DNA from: [Zimmermannella] bifida NBRC 103089
GTDB lineage: Bacteria > Actinomycetota > Actinomycetes > Actinomycetales > Microbacteriaceae
DNA: 64,000 nt
NCBI RefSeq assembly: GCF_001570925.1
Contig: NZ_BCSP01000002.1
Span: 186,001-250,000, forward strand
Direction: 5' to 3'
Under the pieces are notes generated by a model. The model saw nothing but the letters and a program-made list of their open reading frames with translations. It was not told the DNA's origin and searched no databases. Below are positions 1 to 7,480 of the stretch, in pieces. Positions within the stretch are counted from its first letter, which is position 1, and the number at the start of each line of letters is the position of its first letter. Position numbers and translations under genes: made by a program.

Positions 1-116
1 AAATGGTGCAGCGCCGAATCGACCAGGCCGCCATTCAGCACCAGGACGAACCAAGCCCGATCAAGTTCTACAGCGCGGTAATCGACGCCGCGACAAGCCC
101 CAGGAGGGCCGCATGA
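1..116 (+). CDS. 3' end of an unidentified element gene
   Basis: An open frame enters from the left edge (codons in phase with position 3) and ends at TGA 114-116, overlapping the next start codon in an ATGA arrangement. Only about 37 residues are visible and they show no recognisable motif. The position directly before a RepA-like ATPase suggests a replication or primase-type gene of the same element, but that is inference from context. Confidence 0.5.
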   Translation, partial: MVQRRIDQAAIQHQDEPSPIKFYSAVIDAATSPRRAA

Positions 117-1240
117 CAGCGAACGAGCAACTAGCCGTGACAAGTAACCTGCCCGGCTACACCCCGAAGGTTTACGAGAACATCCGCGACCTGCTCGCCA
201 ACGGGCTCGCAACACCACCAGCACCGGAAATCATGCGCTGCAGCGACGGTGTTGGACTGTTCTACAGTGCCGCCGTCAACTCAGTGTTCGGTGACCCCGA
301 ATCAGGCAAGACATGGATCGTGTTGGTTGCCATGACTGAACAGTTACTTGCCGGCCAATCAGTCCTGTTCATCGACCTCGATCACAACGGCGCTGCAGCG
401 ATCGTGTCACGCTTGCATGCCCTTGGTGTGCCGACTGACACCCTGAGTGACGCAAGCCTGTTCCGGTACAGCGAACCAGAGGATGCCGTAGACATCCGCA
501 CCCTCATTCAGGACGCGACCTACTGGCAACCAACACTTGTGGCGATCGACTCACTAGGGGAGCTGCTGCCCGTCTACGGTGCATCATCCAACTCTGCAGA
601 TGACTACACGCGCGTCCATAAAGCCGCGATCAAACCGTTCGCGCAGATCGGTTCATGCGTAATCGTCGTTGACCACGAAGCCAAGAACGCGGCATCACGT
701 GAATACGGTGCAGGCGGCACTATGGCGAAGAAACGAGCAATTGACGGTGCCTACCTCCGTTGTCGCGTTGTGGATGCGTTCGCGCCGGGTCGTGGTGGTC
801 GCGCCGAGCTCACCATCACCAAAGACCGCCACGGCGGGTTGCGCGCCGCGCGTGACGGTAGCGACAAAGAACCGCTTGCAGCGAAGTTCGAGTTGTCGGT
901 TCCCGGGGCGTTCCCGGACAACCTCAGTTGGAAACTCATTGCACCTGCACCGGGGGAGCGTGCCGAAGCGAACCAGCGCGCGAACGATGACCGCCTTGGT
1001 CAGTTGGTTAAGCAGATCGAAGCCCTAGACCCGCCTGCAACGAGTGGTTCGGATGCTGCTCGACGTATCCAAGGCCGCCGTCAAGACATCTTCGAAGCCT
1101 ACCGACTCATCAGTTCCGGGAACGTTCCGGGAACCACGGAACGCCCCGTTCCCAGTTCCCAACCCCCATGTCGGGAACCGGAACGGTTAGTGAAACCCGC
1201 ATACGTCGAAACCGTGGAGATGGCCGATGAAAGTCGATAA
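113..1240 (+). CDS. AAA-family ATPase, RepA/DnaB-like (phage or plasmid replication type)
   Basis: A 375-aa protein with a clear Walker A motif, GDPESGKT, at residues 60-67 and a hydrophobic strand ending in an acidic residue (LVAIDS) that fits Walker B at about residues 141-146. The pattern matches the AAA_25/RepA-like helicase-loader ATPases of actinobacterial prophages and integrative elements, which act in element replication. The C-terminal 100 residues are polar and Pro/Arg-rich without a recognised domain. It overlaps the preceding frame by 4 bp and the WhiB gene by 14 bp, so the genes are probably co-translated. Function is inferred from the ATPase motif and neighbours; a purely regulatory ATPase cannot be excluded. 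Confidence 0.7.
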   Translation: MTANEQLAVTSNLPGYTPKVYENIRDLLANGLATPPAPEIMRCSDGVGLFYSAAVNSVFGDPESGKTWIVLVAMTEQLLAGQSVLFIDLDHNGAAAIVSRLHALGVPTDTLSDASLFRYSEPEDAVDIRTLIQDATYWQPTLVAIDSLGELLPVYGASSNSADDYTRVHKAAIKPFAQIGSCVIVVDHEAKNAASREYGAGGTMAKKRAIDGAYLRCRVVDAFAPGRGGRAELTITKDRHGGLRAARDGSDKEPLAAKFELSVPGAFPDNLSWKLIAPAPGERAEANQRANDDRLGQLVKQIEALDPPATSGSDAARRIQGRRQDIFEAYRLISSGNVPGTTERPVPSSQPPCREPERLVKPAYVETVEMADESR

Positions 1241-1487
1241 CTACACGGGCCAACCGAACCCAGCACCCGGCCCCTACCAACACCTCACGCGAATGATCGA
1301 ACGCCACGGCGCGAACTGCACCGGAGACCCCAGGTTCACCGCCGACGGCACCCACGTCAACGAGCTCAAACCAATCTGCGAAACCTGCCCAGTCCAACCC
1401 GAATGCTGCCAATACGCCCGCAAAGCAACACCAACCGGAGGCATATGGGCAGGCCAACGACACCACACCACGAAAGGAACCCCATGA
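1227..1487 (+). CDS. WhiB-family iron-sulfur transcriptional regulator (element-borne)
   Basis: An 86-aa protein with the WhiB signature: four cysteines at residues 31, 51, 54 and 60 (C...CxxCxxxxxC) followed by GGIWAG at 71-76, the beta-turn typical of Wbl proteins. The cysteines are expected to bind a 4Fe-4S cluster and the protein to modulate transcription with the primary sigma factor. Actinophages often carry wbl genes, which fits this location. It overlaps the upstream ATPase by 14 bp and ends in ATGA with the next gene. The C-terminus after GGIWAG is short and lacks a long basic tail, so DNA contact may be weak. Confidence 0.82.
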   Translation: MKVDNYTGQPNPAPGPYQHLTRMIERHGANCTGDPRFTADGTHVNELKPICETCPVQPECCQYARKATPTGGIWAGQRHHTTKGTP

Positions 1488-1891
1488 AATTCGACCCAAT
1501 CCAAGCCGTCCCGTCAACCTGGACAGTCGACGGCGAAGAAACGCCCTGCATTCGCCTTAAGCGAGTCCACGGCGACAACACCAGATTCCTCGCCGCAATC
1601 GGCTACGACCAAGCCCGCACGCTCGCAGACCAACTCCACGACGCTGCAGACGCCGCACAAACGAACCCAAGTCAACCAACCCTGGCAGCCAACACTCGAA
1701 TCACCGAACTACTGCCAGTCAGCAACATGCAAGCCATCATGCAGTCCGGAGGCAAGCAGTTCGTAATGCCAATCCCATTCTGGGGACACACCGACACCGG
1801 CGAAATCCTCGCCCTCACCATCTCCGCAACTGACGGAAGACTCGTCCCAGTAATCGAGATCCCATCCTTCCACCACCTAGAAACCATCTAA
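1484..1891 (+). CDS. hypothetical element protein, 135 aa
   Basis: The start is placed at ATG 1484, which overlaps the WhiB stop (ATGA) and has an AAAGGA Shine-Dalgarno sequence 5 bp upstream; an in-frame ATG at 1403 would lie deep inside the WhiB gene. The product is acidic and soluble, with a central linker of Ala, Asp and Gln and a C-terminal half rich in short hydrophobic strands. No recognised family. Strong use of C-ending codons, as in the neighbouring genes, suggests it travelled with them. Confidence 0.55.
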   Translation: MKFDPIQAVPSTWTVDGEETPCIRLKRVHGDNTRFLAAIGYDQARTLADQLHDAADAAQTNPSQPTLAANTRITELLPVSNMQAIMQSGGKQFVMPIPFWGHTDTGEILALTISATDGRLVPVIEIPSFHHLETI

Positions 1892-1919
1892 CCAACCCAA
1901 CAACCGAAAGGACATGATC

Positions 1920-2747
1920 ATGCTCCGTACCCGATACAACGACACCCGCAACCACCACCTCCTCGTCAACAAACTCAAGGAGTACGGCGGCACCGTCACC
2001 AAACGCTACGAACAAATCAGTCAACGGCTAGATAACCTCGTACAGGACAAGATCACCGGAGCCGTTCAACAACTGGCTGATGCCGTCATGGCAGGAACCA
2101 CCGGCACCGACCTAATCCCATTCATCGCCAACGCGAACACCGAAGTCACCAACAACCCACAGGCACTCGCCCAAGCCCGAGAGATCATCTTCGAAACCCT
2201 CGAAACTGAATACCTAACCAACTCCGCAACCAAGAACTACGAAACCGCACGCCAACACTTCAACAACATCGGTAAACGGTTCAAGAAGGCGACCACCATA
2301 GCCCCTGCAGGCACCACAGCAAACGACATCGCCACCGGCACAGCAGAACAACGAGCCGCATGGATCGACACCCAAGCACTGCCCAACGAACTCGACAAAG
2401 CCTGGACACAACTCCGCCTCGCAGCAGCAGCAACTGGCAAGATCACCGACACCGGCGAACACTACCTCGGCCTCGCAATCAATCCACAACAGGCCAAGCG
2501 CCGAGACATCTGGCAAGCATGGACAGCCGACCAACACTGGACAGCAATCCTCAACACCGGCGCAATCATCGAAGCACCAGAACTAGACAAACACGAACCA
2601 TACCGAGAACCCAAACCACTCGAATACCGACAGCTCCGAATCCCTGACGGATACGGCAGCATCGGAAACATGCTGTATCGATACGAAGACGCAACCTTCG
2701 ACCCCGAACTACTCGACGCCAACGGAGAACCAACCCGCGTCGCCTAA
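1920..2747 (+). CDS. hypothetical element protein, 275 aa
   Basis: A largely helical, polar protein rich in Asn, Thr, Ala and Gln, with no recognised domain. Two ATGs lie close together, at 1914 and 1920. The GAAAGGA ribosome site at 1906-1912 leaves only 1 bp before ATG 1914 but 7 bp before ATG 1920, so 1920 is the better start. Sizes and context (between WhiB and a terminase-like gene) fit a phage early or structural accessory protein, but no function can be assigned. It ends just before a strong hairpin. Confidence 0.5.
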   Translation: MLRTRYNDTRNHHLLVNKLKEYGGTVTKRYEQISQRLDNLVQDKITGAVQQLADAVMAGTTGTDLIPFIANANTEVTNNPQALAQAREIIFETLETEYLTNSATKNYETARQHFNNIGKRFKKATTIAPAGTTANDIATGTAEQRAAWIDTQALPNELDKAWTQLRLAAAATGKITDTGEHYLGLAINPQQAKRRDIWQAWTADQHWTAILNTGAIIEAPELDKHEPYREPKPLEYRQLRIPDGYGSIGNMLYRYEDATFDPELLDANGEPTRVA

Positions 2748-2755
2748 CCCAACCC

Positions 2756-2788
2756 GGTGTCTCCGAGCAACACAACCTCGGAGACACC
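2756..2788 (+). terminator. hairpin, probable terminator of the early element operon
   Basis: A perfect 12-bp inverted repeat (GGTGTCTCCGAG and its complement) with a 9-base loop begins 9 bp after the stop codon at 2747. No long T run follows; instead there is a G8 run at 2794-2801. It separates two modules with different codon preferences. Confidence 0.55.
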
Positions 2789-2888
2789 TCCTGGGGGGGG
2801 AGAGACCCCGACTTGTCTATAGACCGGGAACCGCCGGAGAGGTGATTTTTATCTTCTTGCATGCTGGGGCCCGTTTTTAGGAGGAATG

Positions 2889-3266
2889 ATGACTGTTAGA
2901 GCACCTAAGGGTGTTAAGGGCCGGGGTGGGAAGTTGTGGCGTGAGCTGCAGGATGTTCTCGAGTTTGATCCGCATGAGACTGAGTTGCTTGTGGAGGCGT
3001 GCCGCGTGGTGTCGCGTATTGAGCAGCTCGAGAATGCCGTGAATGAGCACGGTGTGATGGTGCCGGGGTCTACTGGTCAGTTGGTAGTGAATCCTGCTGT
3101 GTTGGAGCAGCGGCAGCAGCAGGCGACTTTGGCGCGGATTATGACGCTGTTGAATATTGATCTGCATCCGGATGCTGGTGTGGCTTCGGTGTCGTTGATT
3201 TCGCAGCAGGCTCGTCGTGCTGCAGAGGCTCGTTGGTCGCGTTCTAAGGCGGTTCGTGATGCCTAG
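2889..3266 (+). CDS. phage terminase small-subunit-like protein
   Basis: About 125 residues, starting with a basic, glycine-rich stretch (RAPKGVKGRGGKLWREL) and followed by helices typical of P27-type terminase small subunits (LVEACRVVSRIEQLE, then a segment on pre-existing 'VNPAVLEQRQQQ'). Such proteins bind the packaging site and recruit the large subunit. AGGAGG at 2879-2884 is 4 bp from ATG 2889 and only 1 bp from ATG 2886, so 2889 is preferred. No terminase large subunit follows, so the packaging module is incomplete in this window. Identification rests on residue pattern and size only. Confidence 0.5.
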   Translation: MTVRAPKGVKGRGGKLWRELQDVLEFDPHETELLVEACRVVSRIEQLENAVNEHGVMVPGSTGQLVVNPAVLEQRQQQATLARIMTLLNIDLHPDAGVASVSLISQQARRAAEARWSRSKAVRDA

Positions 3267-3588
3267 GTTGAGGCGTAAGGTGCCGTTGCGTTCGGAGGCG
3301 GGAGCGCCTGTGTTGGGTCGTGTGCCGGCTGAGTTTCTTGATACTGAGGCTGAGTGTTGGGCATCATTTGATGCGACTACGGAGTGGTTATTGGTTCGTG
3401 GTTTGGATGTGCCGGTTGCTAGTCGTTGGTATTTGGGCGCGGGCCGGTTGTCGCGTCATGCTGCAGCGTTGGATGCGTGGCGTCGTGCTGATGGTGTGCC
3501 GTTTGAGGAATTGCGTGCTGCTGGTGTGTCGTGTGGTGGTGCTGCGGTGTGGACTGAGCGGTTGGTATTTGCGCAAAGTGTTGGTTGA
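3259..3588 (+). CDS. hypothetical phage-type protein, 109 aa
   Basis: Start chosen at ATG 3259, which overlaps the end of the terminase-like gene by 8 bp. The protein begins with a basic segment (PRLRRKVPLR) and contains a Trp-rich middle (EWLLVRGLDVP, SRWYLGAGR). No family recognised. Its position corresponds to the small gene often seen next to terminase small subunits in actinophages. It uses T- and G-ending codons like its upstream neighbour and unlike genes at 113-2747. Nothing phage-like follows it, which suggests the element is truncated here. Confidence 0.5.
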   Translation: MPRLRRKVPLRSEAGAPVLGRVPAEFLDTEAECWASFDATTEWLLVRGLDVPVASRWYLGAGRLSRHAAALDAWRRADGVPFEELRAAGVSCGGAAVWTERLVFAQSVG

Positions 3589-3627
3589 GCGGCTTGCTGG
3601 AGTCGCGTAGTCACCCAGCGGACAGAG

Positions 3628-4287
3628 TTAGCGCCGGAGCTCAGCCAGATTGAAAACGAGTCGTTGAAGCTTCCGGTCGATTGACGAAAGTTGCTTCTCG
3701 GCCGGTGCACTTCCGGAAACCGTGGTGCCTAAACCTGCGACAGGTGAAATGCGCCCAAAAATTCTTGTGTTGTATGAGTATGTCTCTGCAAACTTGACGG
3801 GTTGTTCATTCGTTCGTTGCCATTCGTAGGTGACCTGCAACGTTGCCTCCCAAGTGGTGAACGCTGCTTTGGGTTCTTCCGTTAGGTCTTCGCCACGGGA
3901 ATAGTGCCAAAGGAGTCGTCGACTTGAACCGGGGGCCATGCTCCAAGTCGAGTTGAGGAACTCTTGCAGCGCTTTCACGAACTCTGCACCGTCTCCATCA
4001 TCCGGTGCGTTGAGGCCGCCCTCTACGAAGGCGAGTTTGACGTTCCTCGCGTATGAGCCGCCGATGTTTTCTATTCGGAGGTCCCAAGTGCCCTTTCCTG
4101 CAAGCCCTGGTATGACATCGAGAGTGACGTAGGGACGGTTTCGATCAAATGATTCACTTTGTCGTTGCTCCGCGGCGGAGCGTACTTCCTTGCTTGCGGA
4201 ATGAAGTTGCCAGGCGGCGATAAAGACACCTACTACTGCCGCGAGGGCAGTGATTGCGGAACCGTAGTCGTTAAGCCAGTCGAGCAT
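3628..4287 (-). CDS. membrane-anchored hypothetical protein, 219 aa
   Basis: An N-terminal hydrophobic helix (about residues 9-27, SAITALAAVVGVFIAAW) is followed by a short Lys/Glu/Gln-rich coiled stretch and a soluble beta-rich domain containing ENIGGSYARNV, a pattern seen in membrane-tethered beta-sandwich proteins of phages and islands. Start placed at the ATG at 4287, which has AAGGA 7 bp upstream; an ATG 18 bp further up (4305) lacks a ribosome site. It is transcribed against the rest of the element, as lysogenic-conversion cargo often is. No function can be assigned. Confidence 0.55.
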   Translation of the reverse strand: MLDWLNDYGSAITALAAVVGVFIAAWQLHSASKEVRSAAEQRQSESFDRNRPYVTLDVIPGLAGKGTWDLRIENIGGSYARNVKLAFVEGGLNAPDDGDGAEFVKALQEFLNSTWSMAPGSSRRLLWHYSRGEDLTEEPKAAFTTWEATLQVTYEWQRTNEQPVKFAETYSYNTRIFGRISPVAGLGTTVSGSAPAEKQLSSIDRKLQRLVFNLAELRR

Positions 4288-4356
4288 GTCGTTTTCCTTG
4301 GGCAAGTTAGTCCGGTGTGGTGGCTCAACCCTAGTAGGCAGTGTTTGATTTCAGTC

Positions 4357-4473
4357 GTGGACGAAGTCTTGGTTCCAGTGCTGAAATGCCCTCAATGTCA
4401 CGTGCTCCTTGTCGAGGATGAGGCGACGGGCCATTTTGCGTGTCCTGAGTGTCTGCTGCATGTATTGGTGTGA
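4357..4473 (+). CDS. possible 38-aa zinc-ribbon protein
   Basis: A GTG-started frame encodes two CxxC knuckles, CPQC (residues 11-14) and CPEC (29-32), separated by 14 residues including DEATGHF. This spacing is typical of a small zinc ribbon, which argues against chance. The frame is open upstream to 4159 but that part is antisense to the membrane protein gene. The ribosome site is weak and the start is a guess. It may instead be the C-terminal remnant of a longer zinc-ribbon protein. Confidence 0.3.
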   Translation: MDEVLVPVLKCPQCHVLLVEDEATGHFACPECLLHVLV

Positions 4474-4698
4474 AGGGCGTTGATTCACCGGCCCCCCCAT
4501 TTGAAATGAGTGCTCCTAGATTCGTGACCGTGTGCAGCTCGTCAAAGGTGATGGGTTGATTCTGAGTCAGGTCACCGGCTAAGGGCATCGTGTTACGCGA
4601 CACCCTTCGGGGCGGGGACTCGTCACTTCGTGGGGAGCATATTGAACTCGTGTCGGAAGTTCGGCTTACCCATGTTGCCCGCGCTACTTGCCACCGTT

Positions 4699-4741
4699 CC
4701 ATACCCAAGGGGCTGCAGAGTACGCAATCCCTTGGGTATGG
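4699..4741. repeat. 13-bp perfect inverted repeat near the element end
   Basis: CCATACCCAAGGG at 4699-4711 is repeated in inverse orientation at 4729-4741 with a 17-base loop. It lies in the gene-poor tail of the element (4474-4934), which otherwise contains no convincing gene. Candidates are a terminator or an integrase/excisionase arm site. Confidence 0.5.
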
Positions 4742-4850
4742 AATGTGGGTCTGTCGAAAAGTCAGGCGAAACTCAGGCGAAACGATGGCAAATAACGCCA
4801 ATTGATGCGATTCCCTGAGAGTGTCGACCGCCCTGCATCTAAGGTAATTA

Positions 4851-4901
4851 CTAGCAAGTAGTAAGAATTGCTAGCCCGTGGGATTCACCAGGTAAGAATC
4901 C
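4851..4901. repeat. two short inverted repeats next to the attachment site
   Basis: CTAGCAA 4851-4857 pairs with TTGCTAG 4868-4874, and GGATTC 4881-4886 pairs with GAATCC 4896-4901. The second pair straddles the point where tRNA similarity begins and is the right size for the inverted core sites of a tyrosine integrase crossover region. This role is inferred. Confidence 0.4.
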
Positions 4902-4933
4902 GTAGGTTACAGGTTCGAGTCCTGTCGGGGGCG
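4897..4933 (+). pseudogene. 3' half of a tRNA gene: attachment-site junction of the element
   Basis: The segment contains a 3' anticodon-stem strand (4899-4903), a 5-base variable loop, a perfect T arm (stem 4909-4913/4921-4925, loop 4914-4920, containing TTCGAGT) and a 7-base acceptor strand 4926-4932. The matching 5' half, including the complementary acceptor strand, is absent upstream. This is the usual scar left when an element integrates into a tRNA 3' end: the complete tRNA would be rebuilt at the other element end, outside the window. The tail resembles actinobacterial tRNA-Arg but the anticodon is missing, so the isotype is uncertain. Confidence 0.75.
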
Positions 4934-4934
4934 C

Positions 4935-5756
4935 ATGCGAGAAACACAACGAGACATCATCCGTGCCCTCGGCGTGAAGCCGCAGATCAACGCGCGCGAA
5001 GAAATCGAGTCGCGCATTCAATTTTGCAAGGATTACCTGCGGCACACTCGTGCAAAGGGGTTCGTGCTCGGTATCTCGGGCGGACAAGACTCTTCGCTCG
5101 GTGGCCGACTCGCACAGCTTGCTTGCGAGCAGCTGCGCGATGAGGGCCACGACGCCCATTTCGTCGCGATGCGTCTGCCGCACGGCGTACAACACGATGA
5201 AGCCGACGCACAGGCGGCGCTCGCATTCATTGCTCCCGACGAGACCGTTACCGTCAACATCAAGGGAGCCGTTGACGGCCTGGTTTCCGAGCTTCGTGAC
5301 GAAGACTTGTCCGATTTCAACCGTGGCAACGTCAAGGCAAGGATGCGCATGGTCGCGCAATACGCCCTCGCTGCAGATCGAGGTCTGCTCGTGCTGGGCA
5401 CCGATCACGCAGCCGAAGCCGTCACCGGCTTTTTCACGAAGTTTGGTGACGGTGCCTTCGACCTCACGCCGCTCGGCGGGCTCACCAAGGAACAGGGACG
5501 CGAACTCATGCGCGAACTCGGCTCGCCCGCGCGCCTCTACGAAAAGGTGCCCACGGCCGACCTGCTCGATGGCAACCCCGGACGAACCGATGAGGACGAA
5601 CTCGGTGTGCGCTACACCGACATCGACACCTATCTCACCGGCGGCGATGTCGATGACGCTGTGGCCGAAATTATCGAAGGCTACTACGCTCGCTCAGCAC
5701 ACAAGCGCCACACTCCGGTCAATCCGTACGAGTCGTGGTGGCGCCGCGCGAACTAA
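4935..5756 (+). CDS. nadE: ammonia-dependent NAD+ synthetase
   Basis: A 273-aa protein that amidates deamido-NAD+ with ammonia and ATP in the last step of NAD+ synthesis. The PP-loop motif SGGQDSS sits at residues 48-54, and the later GTDHAAE and NPGRTDEDELG blocks are typical of the NadE synthetase domain. There is no N-terminal glutaminase domain, so it is the short form. ATG 4935 follows the tRNA tail by one base; residues from MRETQ onward match the family N-terminus, so the start is sound. The native promoter was presumably upstream of the tRNA and has been separated from it by the element. Confidence 0.95.
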   Translation: MRETQRDIIRALGVKPQINAREEIESRIQFCKDYLRHTRAKGFVLGISGGQDSSLGGRLAQLACEQLRDEGHDAHFVAMRLPHGVQHDEADAQAALAFIAPDETVTVNIKGAVDGLVSELRDEDLSDFNRGNVKARMRMVAQYALAADRGLLVLGTDHAAEAVTGFFTKFGDGAFDLTPLGGLTKEQGRELMRELGSPARLYEKVPTADLLDGNPGRTDEDELGVRYTDIDTYLTGGDVDDAVAEIIEGYYARSAHKRHTPVNPYESWWRRAN

Positions 5757-5777
5757 CAGAGCGCCAAGCCCAACAGA

Positions 5778-6026
5778 CTAGAGGTAGCGGAGCGCATCCA
5801 CCGCCTCATCGAAGCTCGAGAACATACCGAGTTGCGCGAACGTGCGGCGATTCGCCGACATGCGCGAAAGCGTCCAGCAGGTGTCACCGGCCTGGTCGAG
5901 ATACGCGACAATCGCGCCGTTTGGCAGCGTGATGCGCCACCTGGTTTCGGTGAGTTGGCGGATGCGGAACCCTGCGCGTTCCTGAACAAGCGCGTCGGTG
6001 CGGGGCAACAGCGTTGGTGCGGGCAT
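5778..6026 (-). CDS. hypothetical protein, 82 aa
   Basis: A small soluble protein (pattern RIRQLTETRWRITLPNGAIVAYL, then SSFDEAVDALRYL), apparently one beta sheet plus a C-terminal helix. AGGAG lies 6 bp before the start, which makes it more credible than the opposite-strand frame across the same bases. It converges with nadE (22-bp gap). It resembles small conserved proteins of Microbacteriaceae but no function is known to me. Confidence 0.6.
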   Translation of the reverse strand: MPAPTLLPRTDALVQERAGFRIRQLTETRWRITLPNGAIVAYLDQAGDTCWTLSRMSANRRTFAQLGMFSSFDEAVDALRYL

Positions 6027-6138
6027 CTGCTTCTCCTAGTCCAGCTGTGGTCGTGTGGGGTGATCTGTGTTTCACCGTATGACGAGCCTGCGACATCAAA
6101 TGCTGCGCATGATTTGAACGGGCAATAGCATTGACGGC

Positions 6139-6663
6139 ATGACTACTCAGTTCGTGCTCGCAGGCGGTTGCTTCTGGTGCCTGGATGCGGTGTATCGCCG
6201 TGTTCGTGGCGTCAGCGATGTGGTGTCTGGATACACCGGCGGCACGATGCCTGACCCGAGCTACGAACAGGTGTGCACCGGTGCGACCGGTCACGCCGAG
6301 GCCGTCAACGTGGTGTTCGACGAGACGGTGGTGCCCGCATCCGTCATTCTCGACATGTTCTTCACGCTGCACGACCCACGCCAACTCAACCGGCAGGGCA
6401 ACGACATCGGTACGCAGTACCGGTCGGCAATGTTCCCGGCCGATGCTGAGCAGCTGTCGCTATTCGAGACCGCGCGGGCTCGGGCCAATGAGTATTGGGA
6501 AGGCGGGGTAGTCACCACTATCGAGCCGCTCGACACGTTCTACCCGGCCGAAGCACAACACCAAGACTTCTTTGCGAAGAACCCGAATCAGGGGTACTGC
6601 CTGGCGGTCGCACTGCCGAAGGTCAACAAAGTCCGCGCGAGCTTTGCGGAGTGGATGCGCTAA
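6139..6663 (+). CDS. msrA: peptide methionine (S)-S-oxide reductase
   Basis: A 174-aa cytosolic repair enzyme that reduces methionine-S-sulfoxide in proteins. The catalytic signature GGCFWC is at residues 9-14 with Cys11 as nucleophile, and GYTGG, THPEV-like and LFFxLHDP-type blocks follow in family order (GYTGGTMPDPSYEQVCTG, FTLHDPRQLNRQGND). Length fits MsrA without an MsrB fusion. It is a single gene followed by its own terminator. Confidence 0.95.
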   Translation: MTTQFVLAGGCFWCLDAVYRRVRGVSDVVSGYTGGTMPDPSYEQVCTGATGHAEAVNVVFDETVVPASVILDMFFTLHDPRQLNRQGNDIGTQYRSAMFPADAEQLSLFETARARANEYWEGGVVTTIEPLDTFYPAEAQHQDFFAKNPNQGYCLAVALPKVNKVRASFAEWMR

Positions 6664-6688
6664 CGCGGTAACGCGGTTCTGTCGATTT

Positions 6689-6720
6689 CGGCCTGTGGAT
6701 AGTGAGTTGTCCACAGGCCG
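6689..6720 (+). terminator. msrA terminator
   Basis: An 11-bp perfect stem (CGGCCTGTGGA and complement) with a 10-base loop is followed by TTGTTTT. It lies 25 bp after the msrA stop. Confidence 0.8.
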
Positions 6721-6766
6721 TTGTTTTCGTGCCCATATGGATGCGGAAACTCGCGAAACTACCTGC

Positions 6767-6809
6767 GCGACCCGGTACCGCACAGGGCACGGTACAGGTG
6801 CCGGGTCGC
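6767..6809. repeat. long hairpin between msrA and ssb
   Basis: Arms 6767-6779 and 6797-6809 (GCGACCCGGTACC against GGTGCCGGGTCGC) pair over 13 positions with one G-T. It sits about 70 bp before ssb, so it may lie in the ssb leader or act as a second terminator. It was checked as a possible tRNA and does not fold as one. Confidence 0.45.
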
Positions 6810-6881
6810 GTCCATCTCGACCGACGCACCAGCAAGTGACGCGGTTCGAACTCACGACCTATTCTCACGAAGGGCAACGAC

Positions 6882-7394
6882 ATGACCGACCTCCTCACCA
6901 TTACCGGCGCTATCGGAACCGACCCAGAGCTGCGCACAGTGGGACAGAATCTGCAGCGAATGACCATGCGCGTGGCGAGCAGCGAACGAAAGCGAGATAG
7001 TGATGGCAACTGGCGAAACGCGCACACCAATTGGTACACCGTGACGGCGTTCGGCAAACTCGCCGAAAACGCGCACGCCAGCCTGCGAAAGGGTCAGCGC
7101 GTGCTGGTTGCTGGCAAGCTTCGCGTGCAGCAGTTCGATCGCGAAGACGGCACCAGCGGTACTCGGGTGGAAATCCTCGCGAACAACTTGGGCCCAGACC
7201 TCGTGAATCAGGTGGCCAGCAGCGCACCTCCGGCAAATAACACACCCGCCTCGGCTCCGGAGCCGTCGAGGATGCCGGAATCTGCCCACCTGCAGGACAC
7301 CACCGCGATGCCGCTATCGAACCCGTCCGACCAGCCGGAAACCATCTCGTTCCCTGCAGATATCCGCGATGCAGCGTGTGAACCGGCGTTCTAA
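6882..7394 (+). CDS. ssb: single-stranded DNA-binding protein
   Basis: A 170-aa SSB with the OB-fold in residues 1-105: the TITGAIGTDPELR opening, the NWYTVTAFGKLAENA strand and RVLVAGKLRVQQFDREDG are characteristic. It coats single-stranded DNA in replication and repair. The tail beyond residue 110 is Pro/Ser/Ala-rich but ends in CEPAF rather than the acidic DDDIPF tip that recruits partner proteins, so this is probably an accessory SSB. The gene is not beside rpsF/rpsR, where the main actinobacterial ssb normally lies. Confidence 0.88.
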   Translation: MTDLLTITGAIGTDPELRTVGQNLQRMTMRVASSERKRDSDGNWRNAHTNWYTVTAFGKLAENAHASLRKGQRVLVAGKLRVQQFDREDGTSGTRVEILANNLGPDLVNQVASSAPPANNTPASAPEPSRMPESAHLQDTTAMPLSNPSDQPETISFPADIRDAACEPAF

Positions 7395-7480
7395 CGGGGT
7401 TCATGACGGTCTGTGCGAACCAAACCTGGCACACTTGGGGGTGGCGTGCACGATCGCGCCGCCCCCTCGAAAGGATGAAT

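Noticed and set aside
4331-4801. A 156-codon reverse frame in the element tail
   Set aside because: No ribosome site, no domain, composition unlike a folded protein, and it crosses the 4699-4741 palindrome.
4860-4933. A complete tRNA gene
   Set aside because: The 5' acceptor strand and D arm are missing; only the 3' half folds correctly.
6767-6809. Hairpin considered as a tRNA or riboswitch
   Set aside because: No cloverleaf and no known aptamer motif; kept only as an unexplained hairpin.
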